This document shows positions 8,330 through 15,258 of a stretch of DNA of 15,881 nt, piece by piece. The DNA lies in the NCBI GenBank assembly GCA_028713395.1, contig JAQTOJ010000014.1, positions 1-15,881 on the forward strand. The letters are read 5' to 3'. The notes below the pieces were generated by a model. It was not told the DNA's origin. It ran no database searches and saw nothing but the letters and a program-made list of their open reading frames with translations. This stretch comes from Dehalococcoidales bacterium. Its GTDB lineage: Bacteria > Chloroflexota > Dehalococcoidia > Dehalococcoidales > Fen-1064. The number at the start of each line of letters is the position of its first letter. The first letter of the stretch is position 1. The translations under genes and the position numbers were made by a program.

Positions 8330-9245
8330 CGGTAATGATGACGGCGCGTAAAACAAAGCCGCCCGCCACCACGCAAATTGACGCAATCAAAACGGTTTTG
8401 CGGACCCGGGTTTCATTGATATCTTTTTTAAGACTGGGGAAATAGAGAAATAGCGGTAATCCCAACGCCAGCCCGATGATTCCGAGCCAGAAGGCAATGC
8501 CTAACCAGCTCATGGTCATGCCGGAAAGCTGGTCTTTGGCATGGGGTAAGTTGGAAAGGAAAACCCCCAGCAGTTGCCCGGCCAATGCCACGGCGCTGAG
8601 AATGATGACGTATACATTGGCGGCGGCAAGTTTTTGCGTGGTTGCCGCCGGAAGCATAGCGCGTGCCGGTGAAAGTAACCATTCATCTAGTTTATTTGGT
8701 TTTTCAGGGTTGTTTTTCCCTAGTCTGAAACCGGCGCCAACCATGATCAAGATGGCTAGACCCATGGAAATATCGGAGATTACCAGCAGAGCCGGCAACA
8801 GAAAGGTGCTCGTCCATAACGGTCTTCCGCTCACCGCCGGGGTGACCGCGCCGTAAGCCATCAGCAGGAAAGAAAGCACGAAGCTGATCCAACCCAGGGC
8901 ATTGACGGCTTTTATGGCACGGTTACGCCGTTTTTCTATTTGCCAGGCAAATATCATTAGCACAGAAACGGCCGACCAGCTAATAATGAACCAGGTGCCC
9001 AAAGACATGGGCGAATCCACATTGAAACGGGTGATAAAATGCCAGAAACGCAAGGGATTGCCCAAGTCGCTGATGAGAAAAAGTACGCTGAGCATAACCA
9101 TGGGGAAGCCCAAATAGGTAGCGAATTTGAAAAGGCTCTTATCTTTATCGCCGTTAAGAATACCAAGGAAGAAAGCCACCGTGGACAGTCCCCCAGCCAT
9201 GCCAATCAGCCACAGATCGAACCAGATAGGTATGCTCCACGTCAT
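8316..9245 (-). CDS. NrfD/PsrC-type integral membrane subunit (quinone-interacting)
   Basis: A 309-residue, very hydrophobic protein with about eight to nine predicted membrane helices. The region near residues 60-85 (SDLGNPLRFWHF, then SPMSLGTW) is the hallmark of the NrfD/PsrC family, which anchors respiratory iron-sulfur subunits and exchanges electrons and protons with the menaquinone pool. It carries no heme or cluster ligands. Its ATG overlaps the stop of the upstream ferredoxin gene by 4 bases (9242-9245), so the two are translationally coupled and very likely form a complex. NrfD proteins normally work with a catalytic molybdopterin or heme subunit, and none is encoded on this strand here. 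The AOR-family subunit on the divergent strand is the nearest candidate catalytic partner, which is inference. Confidence 0.92.
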   Translation of the reverse strand: MTWSIPIWFDLWLIGMAGGLSTVAFFLGILNGDKDKSLFKFATYLGFPMVMLSVLFLISDLGNPLRFWHFITRFNVDSPMSLGTWFIISWSAVSVLMIFAWQIEKRRNRAIKAVNALGWISFVLSFLLMAYGAVTPAVSGRPLWTSTFLLPALLVISDISMGLAILIMVGAGFRLGKNNPEKPNKLDEWLLSPARAMLPAATTQKLAAANVYVIILSAVALAGQLLGVFLSNLPHAKDQLSGMTMSWLGIAFWLGIIGLALGLPLFLYFPSLKKDINETRVRKTVLIASICVVAGGFVLRAVIITAGQL

Positions 9246-10099
9246 TTTCTGGCCTCTTTCACTTTGGCATCATTTTGTCCGCGTTTTTTTAAGACCAACC
9301 ACATCGGCGCCAGGGCGAGACCGAAGGCGGTCAAGCCGCTCACCCATTTCACCGGGGAGTTGGAAGTGGCGGATTTCGGCACATCGGGCAAACCGTAAAC
9401 CGATGGCTTGCCATCGAGCACATAAATCACGTGCATGCCGCCCAGCTCGTTCACTCCATAAATGTTAGCATCCGCGTAGCCATTACCAACCAGTTCGGTA
9501 ACACGCGCGGTCGCGCTATCGATCATGTCCGTTCGCGTGCCGAAATGCATCGCTTTAGCGGGGCAGATCTCCACGCACGCCGGCATGCCTCCCTGGCTCA
9601 CCCGGCCAATGCAGAAATCGCATTTTCTTGCGGTGCCGGTCGTTTCATCTTTATGGGGAATGCCAAAAGGGCAGGCCTGGACGCAATAACCGCAACCGGT
9701 GCACCAATCCTGGTTAATGACCACGGCTTCACCATTGCGGGAAATCGCGCCCGTGGGGCAGACCTCCAAGCAACTGGCATCGGTGCAGTGCATGCAGGAG
9801 TGTTTGCGGAAACGCCAGGCTTTACCGCGTTTGGTGGGTAATAGAGCCACCCAATCCTCTCCGGAAAGCGGATAGGGATGGTTGGGGTCGTAGGATTTCA
9901 CACCATTCAAGTTGTTTTGTTTGGTGCAGGCGGTGTGACATTTCCAGCAGCCGGAGCATTTGCCCACATCAATCTGAATGGTCATGTTACGATCGCCAGC
10001 CAAGGCCTCTACATTATCACTTGAAAGGGTGGAAGAAACCAGCGCCAAGCCAACAGCGCAACCGGTAGTTTTGAGGAAATCTCTGCGGGTTAATTCCAT
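9242..10099 (-). CDS. Tat-exported 4x[4Fe-4S] ferredoxin subunit with C-terminal membrane anchor (NrfC/FdoH/HybA-like)
   Basis: A 285-residue electron-transfer subunit. It opens with a Tat signal (LTRRDFLK, residues 3-10, then a hydrophobic stretch and a possible cleavage region near ALAG, 32-35). Sixteen Cys in four groups should hold four cubane clusters: 48/51/54/58, 102/105/110/114, 133/136/139/143 and 160/163/175/179. A single hydrophobic helix at about 253-270 near the C-terminus resembles the anchor of formate dehydrogenase and hydrogenase beta subunits. The mature protein should sit on the outer face of the cytoplasmic membrane and pass electrons to the NrfD-type protein encoded next. 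The upstream minus-strand promoter is at 10232-10261. The ATG has only a modest AAAGG-type site. The family-level call is firm; the donor is unknown. Confidence 0.93.
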   Translation of the reverse strand: MELTRRDFLKTTGCAVGLALVSSTLSSDNVEALAGDRNMTIQIDVGKCSGCWKCHTACTKQNNLNGVKSYDPNHPYPLSGEDWVALLPTKRGKAWRFRKHSCMHCTDASCLEVCPTGAISRNGEAVVINQDWCTGCGYCVQACPFGIPHKDETTGTARKCDFCIGRVSQGGMPACVEICPAKAMHFGTRTDMIDSATARVTELVGNGYADANIYGVNELGGMHVIYVLDGKPSVYGLPDVPKSATSNSPVKWVSGLTAFGLALAPMWLVLKKRGQNDAKVKEARK

Positions 10100-10231
10100 G
10101 GTTAACTATTCGCCTTTCGTGGAATCATGATGATTAATCGTGACTTCATCTTGATTTATCGTTATTTACGTCACAACATAATAACTCTAAAAAACAAGAG
10201 TCAGACATTTCTGTTACTATGATAATGTGGT

Positions 10232-10261
10232 ATTGTATCTTCTGGTTAAGTCTGGTGTCAA
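10232..10261 (-). promoter_or_regulatory. Sigma-70-type promoter for the ferredoxin/NrfD operon
   Basis: Read on the minus strand, TTGACA (10261-10256) and TACAAT (10237-10232) are separated by 18 bases. This predicts a start near 10225 and an untranslated leader of about 125 bases before the ATG at 10099. The leader includes a short inverted repeat, ACTCT (10184-10188) with AGAGT (10197-10201). Confidence 0.6.
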
Positions 10262-10275
10262 GCCCCAGCGTCAAA

Positions 10276-10294
10276 TATACATGCATATTGTATA
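10276..10294. promoter_or_regulatory. Candidate operator: 19-bp dyad between divergent promoters
   Basis: TATACA (10276-10281) and TGTATA (10289-10294) form a 6-bp inverted repeat with a 7-base spacer that itself contains ATGCAT. It sits between the two divergent -35 elements (10261 and 10313), the usual place for a shared activator or repressor site. The region is AT-rich, so a chance dyad is possible. Confidence 0.35.
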
Positions 10295-10312
10295 CAGAGT
10301 ATAGCCTTTTAG

Positions 10313-10341
10313 TTGACGTTACGGCTACCGAGTGTTAATAT
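10313..10341 (+). promoter_or_regulatory. Sigma-70-type promoter for the ferredoxin-AOR operon
   Basis: TTGACG (10313-10318) and TAATAT (10336-10341) have an ideal 17-base spacer. The predicted start is near 10348, giving a leader of about 47 bases with AGGTAGGTGG (10382-10391) just before the ATG at 10395. Confidence 0.65.
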
Positions 10342-10394
10342 AACGCCAAATATAGAACCATTATTTTCATTCTAGAACATTAGGTAGGTGGCGA

Positions 10395-10985
10395 ATGGTA
10401 CGAAGAAATGAGGGTCCTAAGGATGTCGGGCGCAGAGAATTTCTGACAAAAGCCGGCGCGGTGCTGGTGGTGGGGGCGGTGGCGGGTCTGGCAGCCTGTA
10501 CTCCGGAAAAAGCCCCAGAAGAAGAAGTGCAAATTGGTGTGGTAGCCAATGTCATTGGCTATGACCCGGAAAAATGCGCCGGTTGCGGCACGTGCGGTCT
10601 GGTTTGTTCGCTCTCCCGGCAGGGAGAAGCCGGTCCGGCTTTATCACGTTCCGAACTGGTACGTGACCCCTTTGAGGCAGTTTTCAGCTTCAATTCTTGC
10701 CAGCAGTGCCGGTCACCGAGCTGCTATTACGCTTGTCCCAAGCGAGATTCGGCATTGTGTATTGACGATGTGACCGGTATCAAATACGTAGTTGCCGATA
10801 AATGCGATGGGTGCGGCAAATGCACCAAGGCTTGTCCTTTTGAACCGGCCAGAATCAAACTCAACCCGGTCACCAAGACCGCCATGAACTGCGATCTTTG
10901 CCGGGGTAGAGAAGCCGGTCCCATGTGCGTACAATATTGTGGTATGAAAGCGCTTTCGATTACTGAAGCGGCGGAGAGGGTGTAA
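10395..10985 (+). CDS. Tat-signal lipoprotein ferredoxin, 4x[4Fe-4S] (YdhY-like AOR partner)
   Basis: A 196-residue iron-sulfur protein. The N-terminus has an intact twin-arginine motif (GRREFL, Arg13-Arg14), a hydrophobic stretch, and a lipobox LAAC with Cys35, followed by a Glu/Pro-rich linker. That is the form of a Tat-exported lipoprotein. Four Cys groups follow, enough for four cubane clusters: 61/64/67/71, 102/105/110/114, 137/140/143/147 and 166/169/178/182. It lies 2 bases upstream of the AOR-family gene and is very likely its electron-transfer partner, a pairing like E. coli YdhY-YdhV. If the signal works, the mature protein is lipid-anchored on the outer face of the membrane, which has consequences for where AOR acts. 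The ATG is supported by AGGTAGGTGG upstream and a promoter at 10313. Confidence 0.93.
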   Translation: MVRRNEGPKDVGRREFLTKAGAVLVVGAVAGLAACTPEKAPEEEVQIGVVANVIGYDPEKCAGCGTCGLVCSLSRQGEAGPALSRSELVRDPFEAVFSFNSCQQCRSPSCYYACPKRDSALCIDDVTGIKYVVADKCDGCGKCTKACPFEPARIKLNPVTKTAMNCDLCRGREAGPMCVQYCGMKALSITEAAERV

Positions 10986-10987
10986 AC

Positions 10988-12850
10988 ATGGCTAATTTCG
11001 GTTGGACCGGGAAAATCCTTTGGGTGAATCTGACAGATAGAAAAATCAAAACCGTCAATACGGCGGAATACGAGCCGGAGAACTATCTCGGCGGCGTTGG
11101 GTTGAATACCAAGATGTTCTGGGAAATGGGCAGTCCAAACGTAGAAGCTTTTTCTCCCGATAATCCCTTGATGATCTCCATTGGACCACTCACCGGCATT
11201 AACGGCCCCTTTAACCGGGCGGAGGTTTCCAGTATTGCCCCGCAGTCGTATCCTAAGGAACTATATTCCTTTTCCGGTTTTGGCGGTAAATTCCCTTCAG
11301 AGCTGAAATTTGCCGGTTACGATAGCATCGTTATCCTGGGTAAAGCCAGTAAACCGGTATATCTTGTGATAAATGATGACAAAGTAGAAATCAAAGACGC
11401 AAAAACCCTTTGGGGACTGGATACTTTTGAAACACAAAAAACCATCTTGTCCACGTATCCTAAAGCTTCCAGTCTGGTCATCGGCCCGGCGGGTGAAAAC
11501 CTGAGCCGTATTGCCATTATGCTCAACGAGACCGCCAGCGCTGCCGGACAGGGTGGTTATGGCGCCGTCATGGGTTCAAAGAACTTGAAAGCCATTGTCG
11601 TCCGGGGTTCCGGTACACAGAAAGTAGCTAACGCCGAAGCTTTACTATCGATTATCGAAGGTAGACGGGCGGCCGGCGAATGGTTGAGAGGCGCCGCTCA
11701 ATCCTGGGGCAGGTATCCGCTCTGCGGCGAACCGGTCTATACCAACATGAAAAATAATTACCTCAAACGCATTGCCGGGTGTCACGGCTGTCCTTACCAA
11801 TGTATGGGTTTCTACGAAATGCCGGGTATCGGTGGCGGCGGGCAGATGTGCGTTGAGGGCTGGTACGGTTATTTTTCACGCGGCAGTTCCGAAGGTTACT
11901 GGGACGGTAATATCATGTCCCAGAAGTTGGGCATAAATAATTACGAACTGCTGGCAATTATGAACATGATCGGGCAGATCGGGCGCTCTAAAAGATCCCA
12001 GATGGGGCTGACCATGATTCCCTCGTTCGACCATGTCGGGGAAACTGAATTAGGCGGCGCCGAAGTGCACCACCAGTTCCTTACCGAATTATTAGGCGGT
12101 ATCGCGGACGGTACCAGTCCCTTCTCACAAGGGTTGGCGCGCGCCGCGGAAACGCTGGGCGCTACCGGCGCCTACTCCGCGATGTCTCCCAACCGCGGTT
12201 ATTACCAGCACCACATTGAATGTGTTGGCTCGGCTTTACACTGGGCAACCGATTCCCGCGATCCGTGGAGCTCCTGCCACGATTACCAGACCGGTTTTGG
12301 GCCCTATGCCAATATCGCTTCACACTTCGGTGTGCCAGGCGGTGACTGGCGCGGCACTACCAAGACCAATATGTACGATCAAACGGAAAAAGAAACCATT
12401 TGGGTGCAGCATAACCAGCAGTTAAAAAATTCCTTACCGATTTGTGATTATTCCAGCGCTCCCAATACCTATTACCATCCCCCGTCCATGGATATCCAGA
12501 TTTTTGAAGCCGGGGTGCTCTCCGCCGTCACCGGTGTGGATTATAGCGTCGACCGGATGTGGCAAGCCGCGGAAAGGATCTGGAATTTGAGCAGAGCGGT
12601 GGGGGTCTTACGTGAAGATAGAACCCGTGCCGATGACGCTTTAAGCCCGGCCTGGTTCCAGCGGGTTATCGGCGGTTCCGAATCATTATCTGCGCCTTTG
12701 AACAAAGTAGAGTTCGAAAAAATGCTGGACCGCTATTATGAAGTGCGCGGTTGGAACAAGGAAACCGCGCGTCCTACCCGGGACAAGCTGACATCGCTCG
12801 GTTTGGGGTATGTTGCGGACAAACTGGAAAGCGTAGGTAAGATCGGGTAA
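10988..12850 (+). CDS. Aldehyde ferredoxin oxidoreductase family tungsto/molybdoenzyme catalytic subunit
   Basis: A 620-residue AOR-family protein, close to the usual family length of about 600-620. The N-terminal third (about 5-205) matches the AOR N-domain that holds the bispyranopterin cofactor (WTGKILWVNL, then GPLTGINGPFNR, GAVMGSKNLKAI). The C-terminal domains carry the single cubane ligands C265-x2-C268-x3-C272 (CHGCPYQC) and the distant C486 (LPICDYS), spaced as in characterised AORs. There is no signal peptide or Tat motif. AOR enzymes oxidise aldehydes to acids or reduce acids, using a tungsten cofactor; the YdhV subgroup has no settled substrate. It follows the Tat-ferredoxin gene by 2 bases with GGAGAGGG upstream, so the two are surely co-expressed. 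The closely spaced fdhD and tat genes downstream suggest a matured, possibly exported, complex. Substrate and metal are not readable from the sequence. Confidence 0.95.
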   Translation: MANFGWTGKILWVNLTDRKIKTVNTAEYEPENYLGGVGLNTKMFWEMGSPNVEAFSPDNPLMISIGPLTGINGPFNRAEVSSIAPQSYPKELYSFSGFGGKFPSELKFAGYDSIVILGKASKPVYLVINDDKVEIKDAKTLWGLDTFETQKTILSTYPKASSLVIGPAGENLSRIAIMLNETASAAGQGGYGAVMGSKNLKAIVVRGSGTQKVANAEALLSIIEGRRAAGEWLRGAAQSWGRYPLCGEPVYTNMKNNYLKRIAGCHGCPYQCMGFYEMPGIGGGGQMCVEGWYGYFSRGSSEGYWDGNIMSQKLGINNYELLAIMNMIGQIGRSKRSQMGLTMIPSFDHVGETELGGAEVHHQFLTELLGGIADGTSPFSQGLARAAETLGATGAYSAMSPNRGYYQHHIECVGSALHWATDSRDPWSSCHDYQTGFGPYANIASHFGVPGGDWRGTTKTNMYDQTEKETIWVQHNQQLKNSLPICDYSSAPNTYYHPPSMDIQIFEAGVLSAVTGVDYSVDRMWQAAERIWNLSRAVGVLREDRTRADDALSPAWFQRVIGGSESLSAPLNKVEFEKMLDRYYEVRGWNKETARPTRDKLTSLGLGYVADKLESVGKIG

Positions 12851-12886
12851 CCACGCGGCCGTTTCGGTTGGATCTAAGAGATAGAA

Positions 12887-13672
12887 ATGACGAACGGTGC
12901 AGCCAGCTTTACCGTAAAGCGTTTTTCTGCCGGGGGTGTTGCCAACCTGGAGTTGGAAATCGCCCGCGAGTTTCCGTTGACCGTTATTTTCAACGGCGTG
13001 GAACTGGTGACCCTGTTATGCTCGCCGGTTGACATGAAATGCCTGGCGGCCGGGTATCTGGCATCAGAGGGATTGATCGAGCGCAAGGAAGAGATCAAGC
13101 GAATATTGCTGGATGAGGACAAGGGTATTATCCGGGTAGACACCTTGCAGCCTGTTCCGTTGGTGGAAAATGCTACTTTCAAAAGAGTGATTGCTTCCGG
13201 TTGCGGGCGGGGCGCTTCGCTTTACAATACCGCGGACGTGGGTATTCCCAAAATAGAATCGAATATGCGGATAGGGGCGGATAAAATTACTGCTCTGGTA
13301 GAGAAGTTCCAGCACCATTCGGATTTATATTCCGCCACCCACGGAGTTCACAGCGCGGCCCTCTGTTCGGCGGATGAGATCGCCGTCTTTTTTGAGGATG
13401 TGGGGAGGCACAACGCTTTCGATAAGATTTTCGGGAAGTGTCTGCTGGAAGGAATATCACTGGAAAATAACTTGGTAGTCACCAGCGGCCGTATGTCTTC
13501 TGATTCGGTTTATAAAGTCGCCCGGCGGGGCATGCCGGTGCTGGTATCTGTGTCCTCGCCTACAGATTTAGCGGTCCGAATTGCCGCTGACCTCGGTGTA
13601 ACTTTAGCAGGCAGAGTGACAAAACAAAAAGTGGATGTGTATACCCATACCGAAAGGGTTTTGGGCTGGTGA
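12887..13672 (+). CDS. fdhD: FdhD-type sulfur carrier/cofactor chaperone
   Basis: A 261-residue FdhD family protein. FdhD transfers sulfur from a cysteine desulfurase to the bis-MGD cofactor of formate dehydrogenases and is needed for their activity. Family signatures are clear: SGCGRG near 104-109, GVHSAAL near 153, EDVGRHNAFDK at 170-180, SGRMSSDSVYK at 200-210 and SSPTDLAV at 223-230. The sulfur loop has a single Cys (Cys106) where E. coli FdhD has a C-x2-C pair; several other bacterial and archaeal FdhD also have only the first Cys. An in-frame TAA at 12875 makes the ATG at 12887 the first possible ATG start. Its Shine-Dalgarno is weak. It follows AOR by 36 bases with no visible terminator, so it is probably in the same transcript. 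No formate dehydrogenase is in the window, so its client here may be the AOR or a distant enzyme. Confidence 0.93.
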   Translation: MTNGAASFTVKRFSAGGVANLELEIAREFPLTVIFNGVELVTLLCSPVDMKCLAAGYLASEGLIERKEEIKRILLDEDKGIIRVDTLQPVPLVENATFKRVIASGCGRGASLYNTADVGIPKIESNMRIGADKITALVEKFQHHSDLYSATHGVHSAALCSADEIAVFFEDVGRHNAFDKIFGKCLLEGISLENNLVVTSGRMSSDSVYKVARRGMPVLVSVSSPTDLAVRIAADLGVTLAGRVTKQKVDVYTHTERVLGW

Positions 13673-13706
13673 TATGCCGGGCTTTAGAATGGAAGGATTG
13701 CCTTTT

Positions 13707-13735
13707 TTGACAAATCCTTGATAAATGACTAATAT
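13707..13735 (+). promoter_or_regulatory. Strong sigma-70-type promoter for the tat genes
   Basis: Perfect TTGACA (13707-13712) and TAATAT (13730-13735) with a 17-base spacer, in the 116-base gap between fdhD and tatA. The predicted start is near 13742. The tat genes can therefore be transcribed apart from the AOR operon. Confidence 0.7.
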
Positions 13736-13746
13736 TTGGATTAGAG

Positions 13747-13764
13747 ACGGAAAACAATTTCCGT
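13747..13764 (+). promoter_or_regulatory. 5' leader stem-loop of the tat transcript
   Basis: ACGGAAA (13747-13753) pairs perfectly with TTTCCGT (13758-13764) over an ACAA loop. It would begin within a few bases of the predicted start of the tatA transcript and end 9 bases before the Shine-Dalgarno (AGGGAGG, 13774-13780). No T tract follows directly, so it is more likely a 5' stabilising structure than a terminator. Confidence 0.45.
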
Positions 13765-13788
13765 TTAGAGTTTAGGGAGGTGGCCCCG

Positions 13789-14025
13789 ATGTTTAAGAGT
13801 ATTGGACCGATGGAGTTGATTTTAATCCTGGTGATTATCTTCATATTCTTCGGCGTGGGGAAATTACCCCAGGTTGGCGATGCAATGGGTAAAGCCATTA
13901 GGGCATTCAAGAAAGCTCAGAATGGTGAAGATGAAGAGCCCGCGGCGGTCGCTCCTGCGACAACCGAAAAAACATCTGCTAAAAAAATAACCAAGACCAG
14001 TAAATCGACCAAAAAAACAGCCTGA
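13789..14025 (+). CDS. tatA: Sec-independent protein translocase subunit TatA
   Basis: A 78-residue TatA. There is a single N-terminal membrane helix (about 8-22, PMELILILVIIFIFFG), the conserved F-G hinge (FGVGKLP, 21-27), an amphipathic helix (about 27-44) and a Lys/Thr-rich charged tail. TatA multimers form the translocation pathway for folded twin-arginine substrates. I chose the ATG at 13789 because AGGGAGG (13774-13780) lies 8 bases before it; a GTG at 13780 in the same frame would add three residues but overlaps that site. It heads the tatA-tatB-tatC group. Two Tat substrates, both iron-sulfur subunits, are encoded within 4 kb. Confidence 0.92.
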   Translation: MFKSIGPMELILILVIIFIFFGVGKLPQVGDAMGKAIRAFKKAQNGEDEEPAAVAPATTEKTSAKKITKTSKSTKKTA

Positions 14026-14078
14026 TATTTCCCTAATTTCTGTTCTCGGTGGATTGTGGCGCAGGGAGACGTTGACCG

Positions 14079-14303
14079 GTGGATTTTTTATCTCAAGTAG
14101 GTTCACAGGAAATCCTGATGATATTGTTGGTGGCAATTATCGTCATCGGGCCGGCCAAAATTGCCGAATTCGGCAAGAGTGTGGGCAAAGTTACCCGTAA
14201 CATCAAACAGGCTTCCGGCGAGCTCTCCAGAAATTTGAATAATGAACTGGAAGAGGAACAAAAAAGTAAAACTGTTAACCCGCCGCCTGTCAAGAAAACT
14301 TGA
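14079..14303 (+). CDS. TatB-like (TatA/B/E family) translocase subunit
   Basis: A 74-residue protein of the TatA/B/E family with one N-terminal helix (about 10-24) and an amphipathic helix after it. The hinge is G-P (VIGPAKIAEFGKSVGK), typical of TatB, where TatA has F-G, and Glu11 sits where TatB has a conserved acidic residue. It is much shorter than E. coli TatB (171 residues), as is usual in lineages with minimal Tat systems, so a second TatA-like role is possible. The start is a GTG at 14079, with GGGAG at 14064-14068, 10 bases upstream. It lies between tatA and tatC on the same strand. Confidence 0.82.
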   Translation: MDFLSQVGSQEILMILLVAIIVIGPAKIAEFGKSVGKVTRNIKQASGELSRNLNNELEEEQKSKTVNPPPVKKT

Positions 14304-14352
14304 TTTACGTGGTAAACGCGAACGGATTTGTCCTTCTTTCCCGGCTTGATCT

Positions 14353-15078
14353 ATGAGCGAAGTTAAAAAACAGGGTATTCTCTACCATCTCAATGAGTTG
14401 CGCAAGCGTCTCATTTGGTGCATTATCGCGCTGGTAATCACTACTGCGCTTGCTTTCTTTTTCGCCGACCCCATTATCCAATTCCTGAAAGCGCCCGCGG
14501 GTAACGTGCAATTTCAATTCATTGAAGTTACCGAAGCCTTCTCCACTTATATGAAGGTCTGTTTCACCGTCGGTATCATCGGCGCCATGCCTATCATCAT
14601 GTATAACCTGCTGATGTTCGTGCTGCCCGCGCTGAATTCAAGGGAAAAGAGAATGGTGCTGATTGCGCTGCCATGGATACTTATCATGTTTTTCGGCGGC
14701 GTCTTTTTTGGATATAAGTATCTCATCCCGCCGGCGACCGGCTTTTTACTGGGTTTCGGCTCCAAAGTGGCGGTTATCCAGCCGCGCCTGGGTAACTACG
14801 TTAATTTCGTGATTAATTTAATGCTAGTGATCGGTCTGATTTTTGAAATGCCGGTGGTGATCGCCTTCCTAGCGCGCATCGGGGTGGTCACATGGCGCTG
14901 GCTGGGGAAGCAACGCAAATGGGTCATCATCATAGCCTTCATAGTATCGGCGATCATTACGCCCACCCCGGATGCCATCAACCAGACCATCGTCGCCGCC
15001 ACACTGATCGTGCTTTACGAGTTATCTATCTGGGTAGCATGGCTTGTAGGCAAACGTCAAAAAGTAGAAGTCATTTAG
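14353..15078 (+). CDS. tatC: Twin-arginine translocase receptor subunit TatC
   Basis: A 241-residue polytopic membrane protein with six predicted helices, matching TatC, the subunit that recognises the twin-arginine signal. Landmarks are the cytoplasmic N-terminal HLNELRKRL (12-20, with Glu15 in the signal-binding site), FEMPVVIAF (164-172, with Glu165 matching the membrane-buried acidic residue), and TPTPDAINQ (203-211). An in-frame TGA at 14347 makes the ATG at 14353 the first ATG. I see no good Shine-Dalgarno before it, so initiation may depend on coupling within the tat transcript. No clear terminator follows in the 180 bases before the MerR-type gene. Confidence 0.96.
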   Translation: MSEVKKQGILYHLNELRKRLIWCIIALVITTALAFFFADPIIQFLKAPAGNVQFQFIEVTEAFSTYMKVCFTVGIIGAMPIIMYNLLMFVLPALNSREKRMVLIALPWILIMFFGGVFFGYKYLIPPATGFLLGFGSKVAVIQPRLGNYVNFVINLMLVIGLIFEMPVVIAFLARIGVVTWRWLGKQRKWVIIIAFIVSAIITPTPDAINQTIVAATLIVLYELSIWVAWLVGKRQKVEVI

Positions 15079-15220
15079 CGTTCCAATTTGCCCATTTGCT
15101 CAGTTATTCAATTCCTTGTCCGTCATGTCCTCGCTTATTTCCCCCGATTCGCTTTTTTTTCCATACTCTCTCAAGCCGGTATACAGGGGATTTTGGATAT
15201 TATTGACCGATTTTTCCCTA

Positions 15221-15251
15221 TTGACTCTCACGTAACGTCATAGCATATGAT
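15221..15251 (+). promoter_or_regulatory. MerR-type promoter with 19-base spacer and imperfect dyad operator
   Basis: TTGACT (15221-15226) and TATGAT (15246-15251) are separated by 19 bases, the stretched spacer that MerR-family activators act on. The spacer contains ACGTAACGT within an imperfect dyad (CTcTcACGT-A-ACGTcAtAG, 15226-15243), similar to known MerR-family operators. It directly precedes the MerR gene at 15259, so autoregulation is likely. The predicted transcription start is within a base or two of the ATG. Confidence 0.72.
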
Positions 15252-15258
15252 ATTGAAT

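Noticed and set aside
13693..13719. Inverted repeat AAGGATT/AATCCTT after fdhD, considered as a terminator.
   Set aside because: The loop is 13 bases and no T tract follows; it overlaps the -35 element of the tat promoter, so it is more likely coincidental or regulatory.
13780..13788. GTG at 13780 as the tatA start.
   Set aside because: It overlaps the Shine-Dalgarno AGGGAGG itself; the ATG at 13789 has correct spacing and gives a normal TatA N-terminus.
15079..15220. Possible terminator after tatC near the T8 run at about 15153-15160.
   Set aside because: The T run is present, but I find no stem directly before it. The rest of this gap shows nothing until the MerR promoter.
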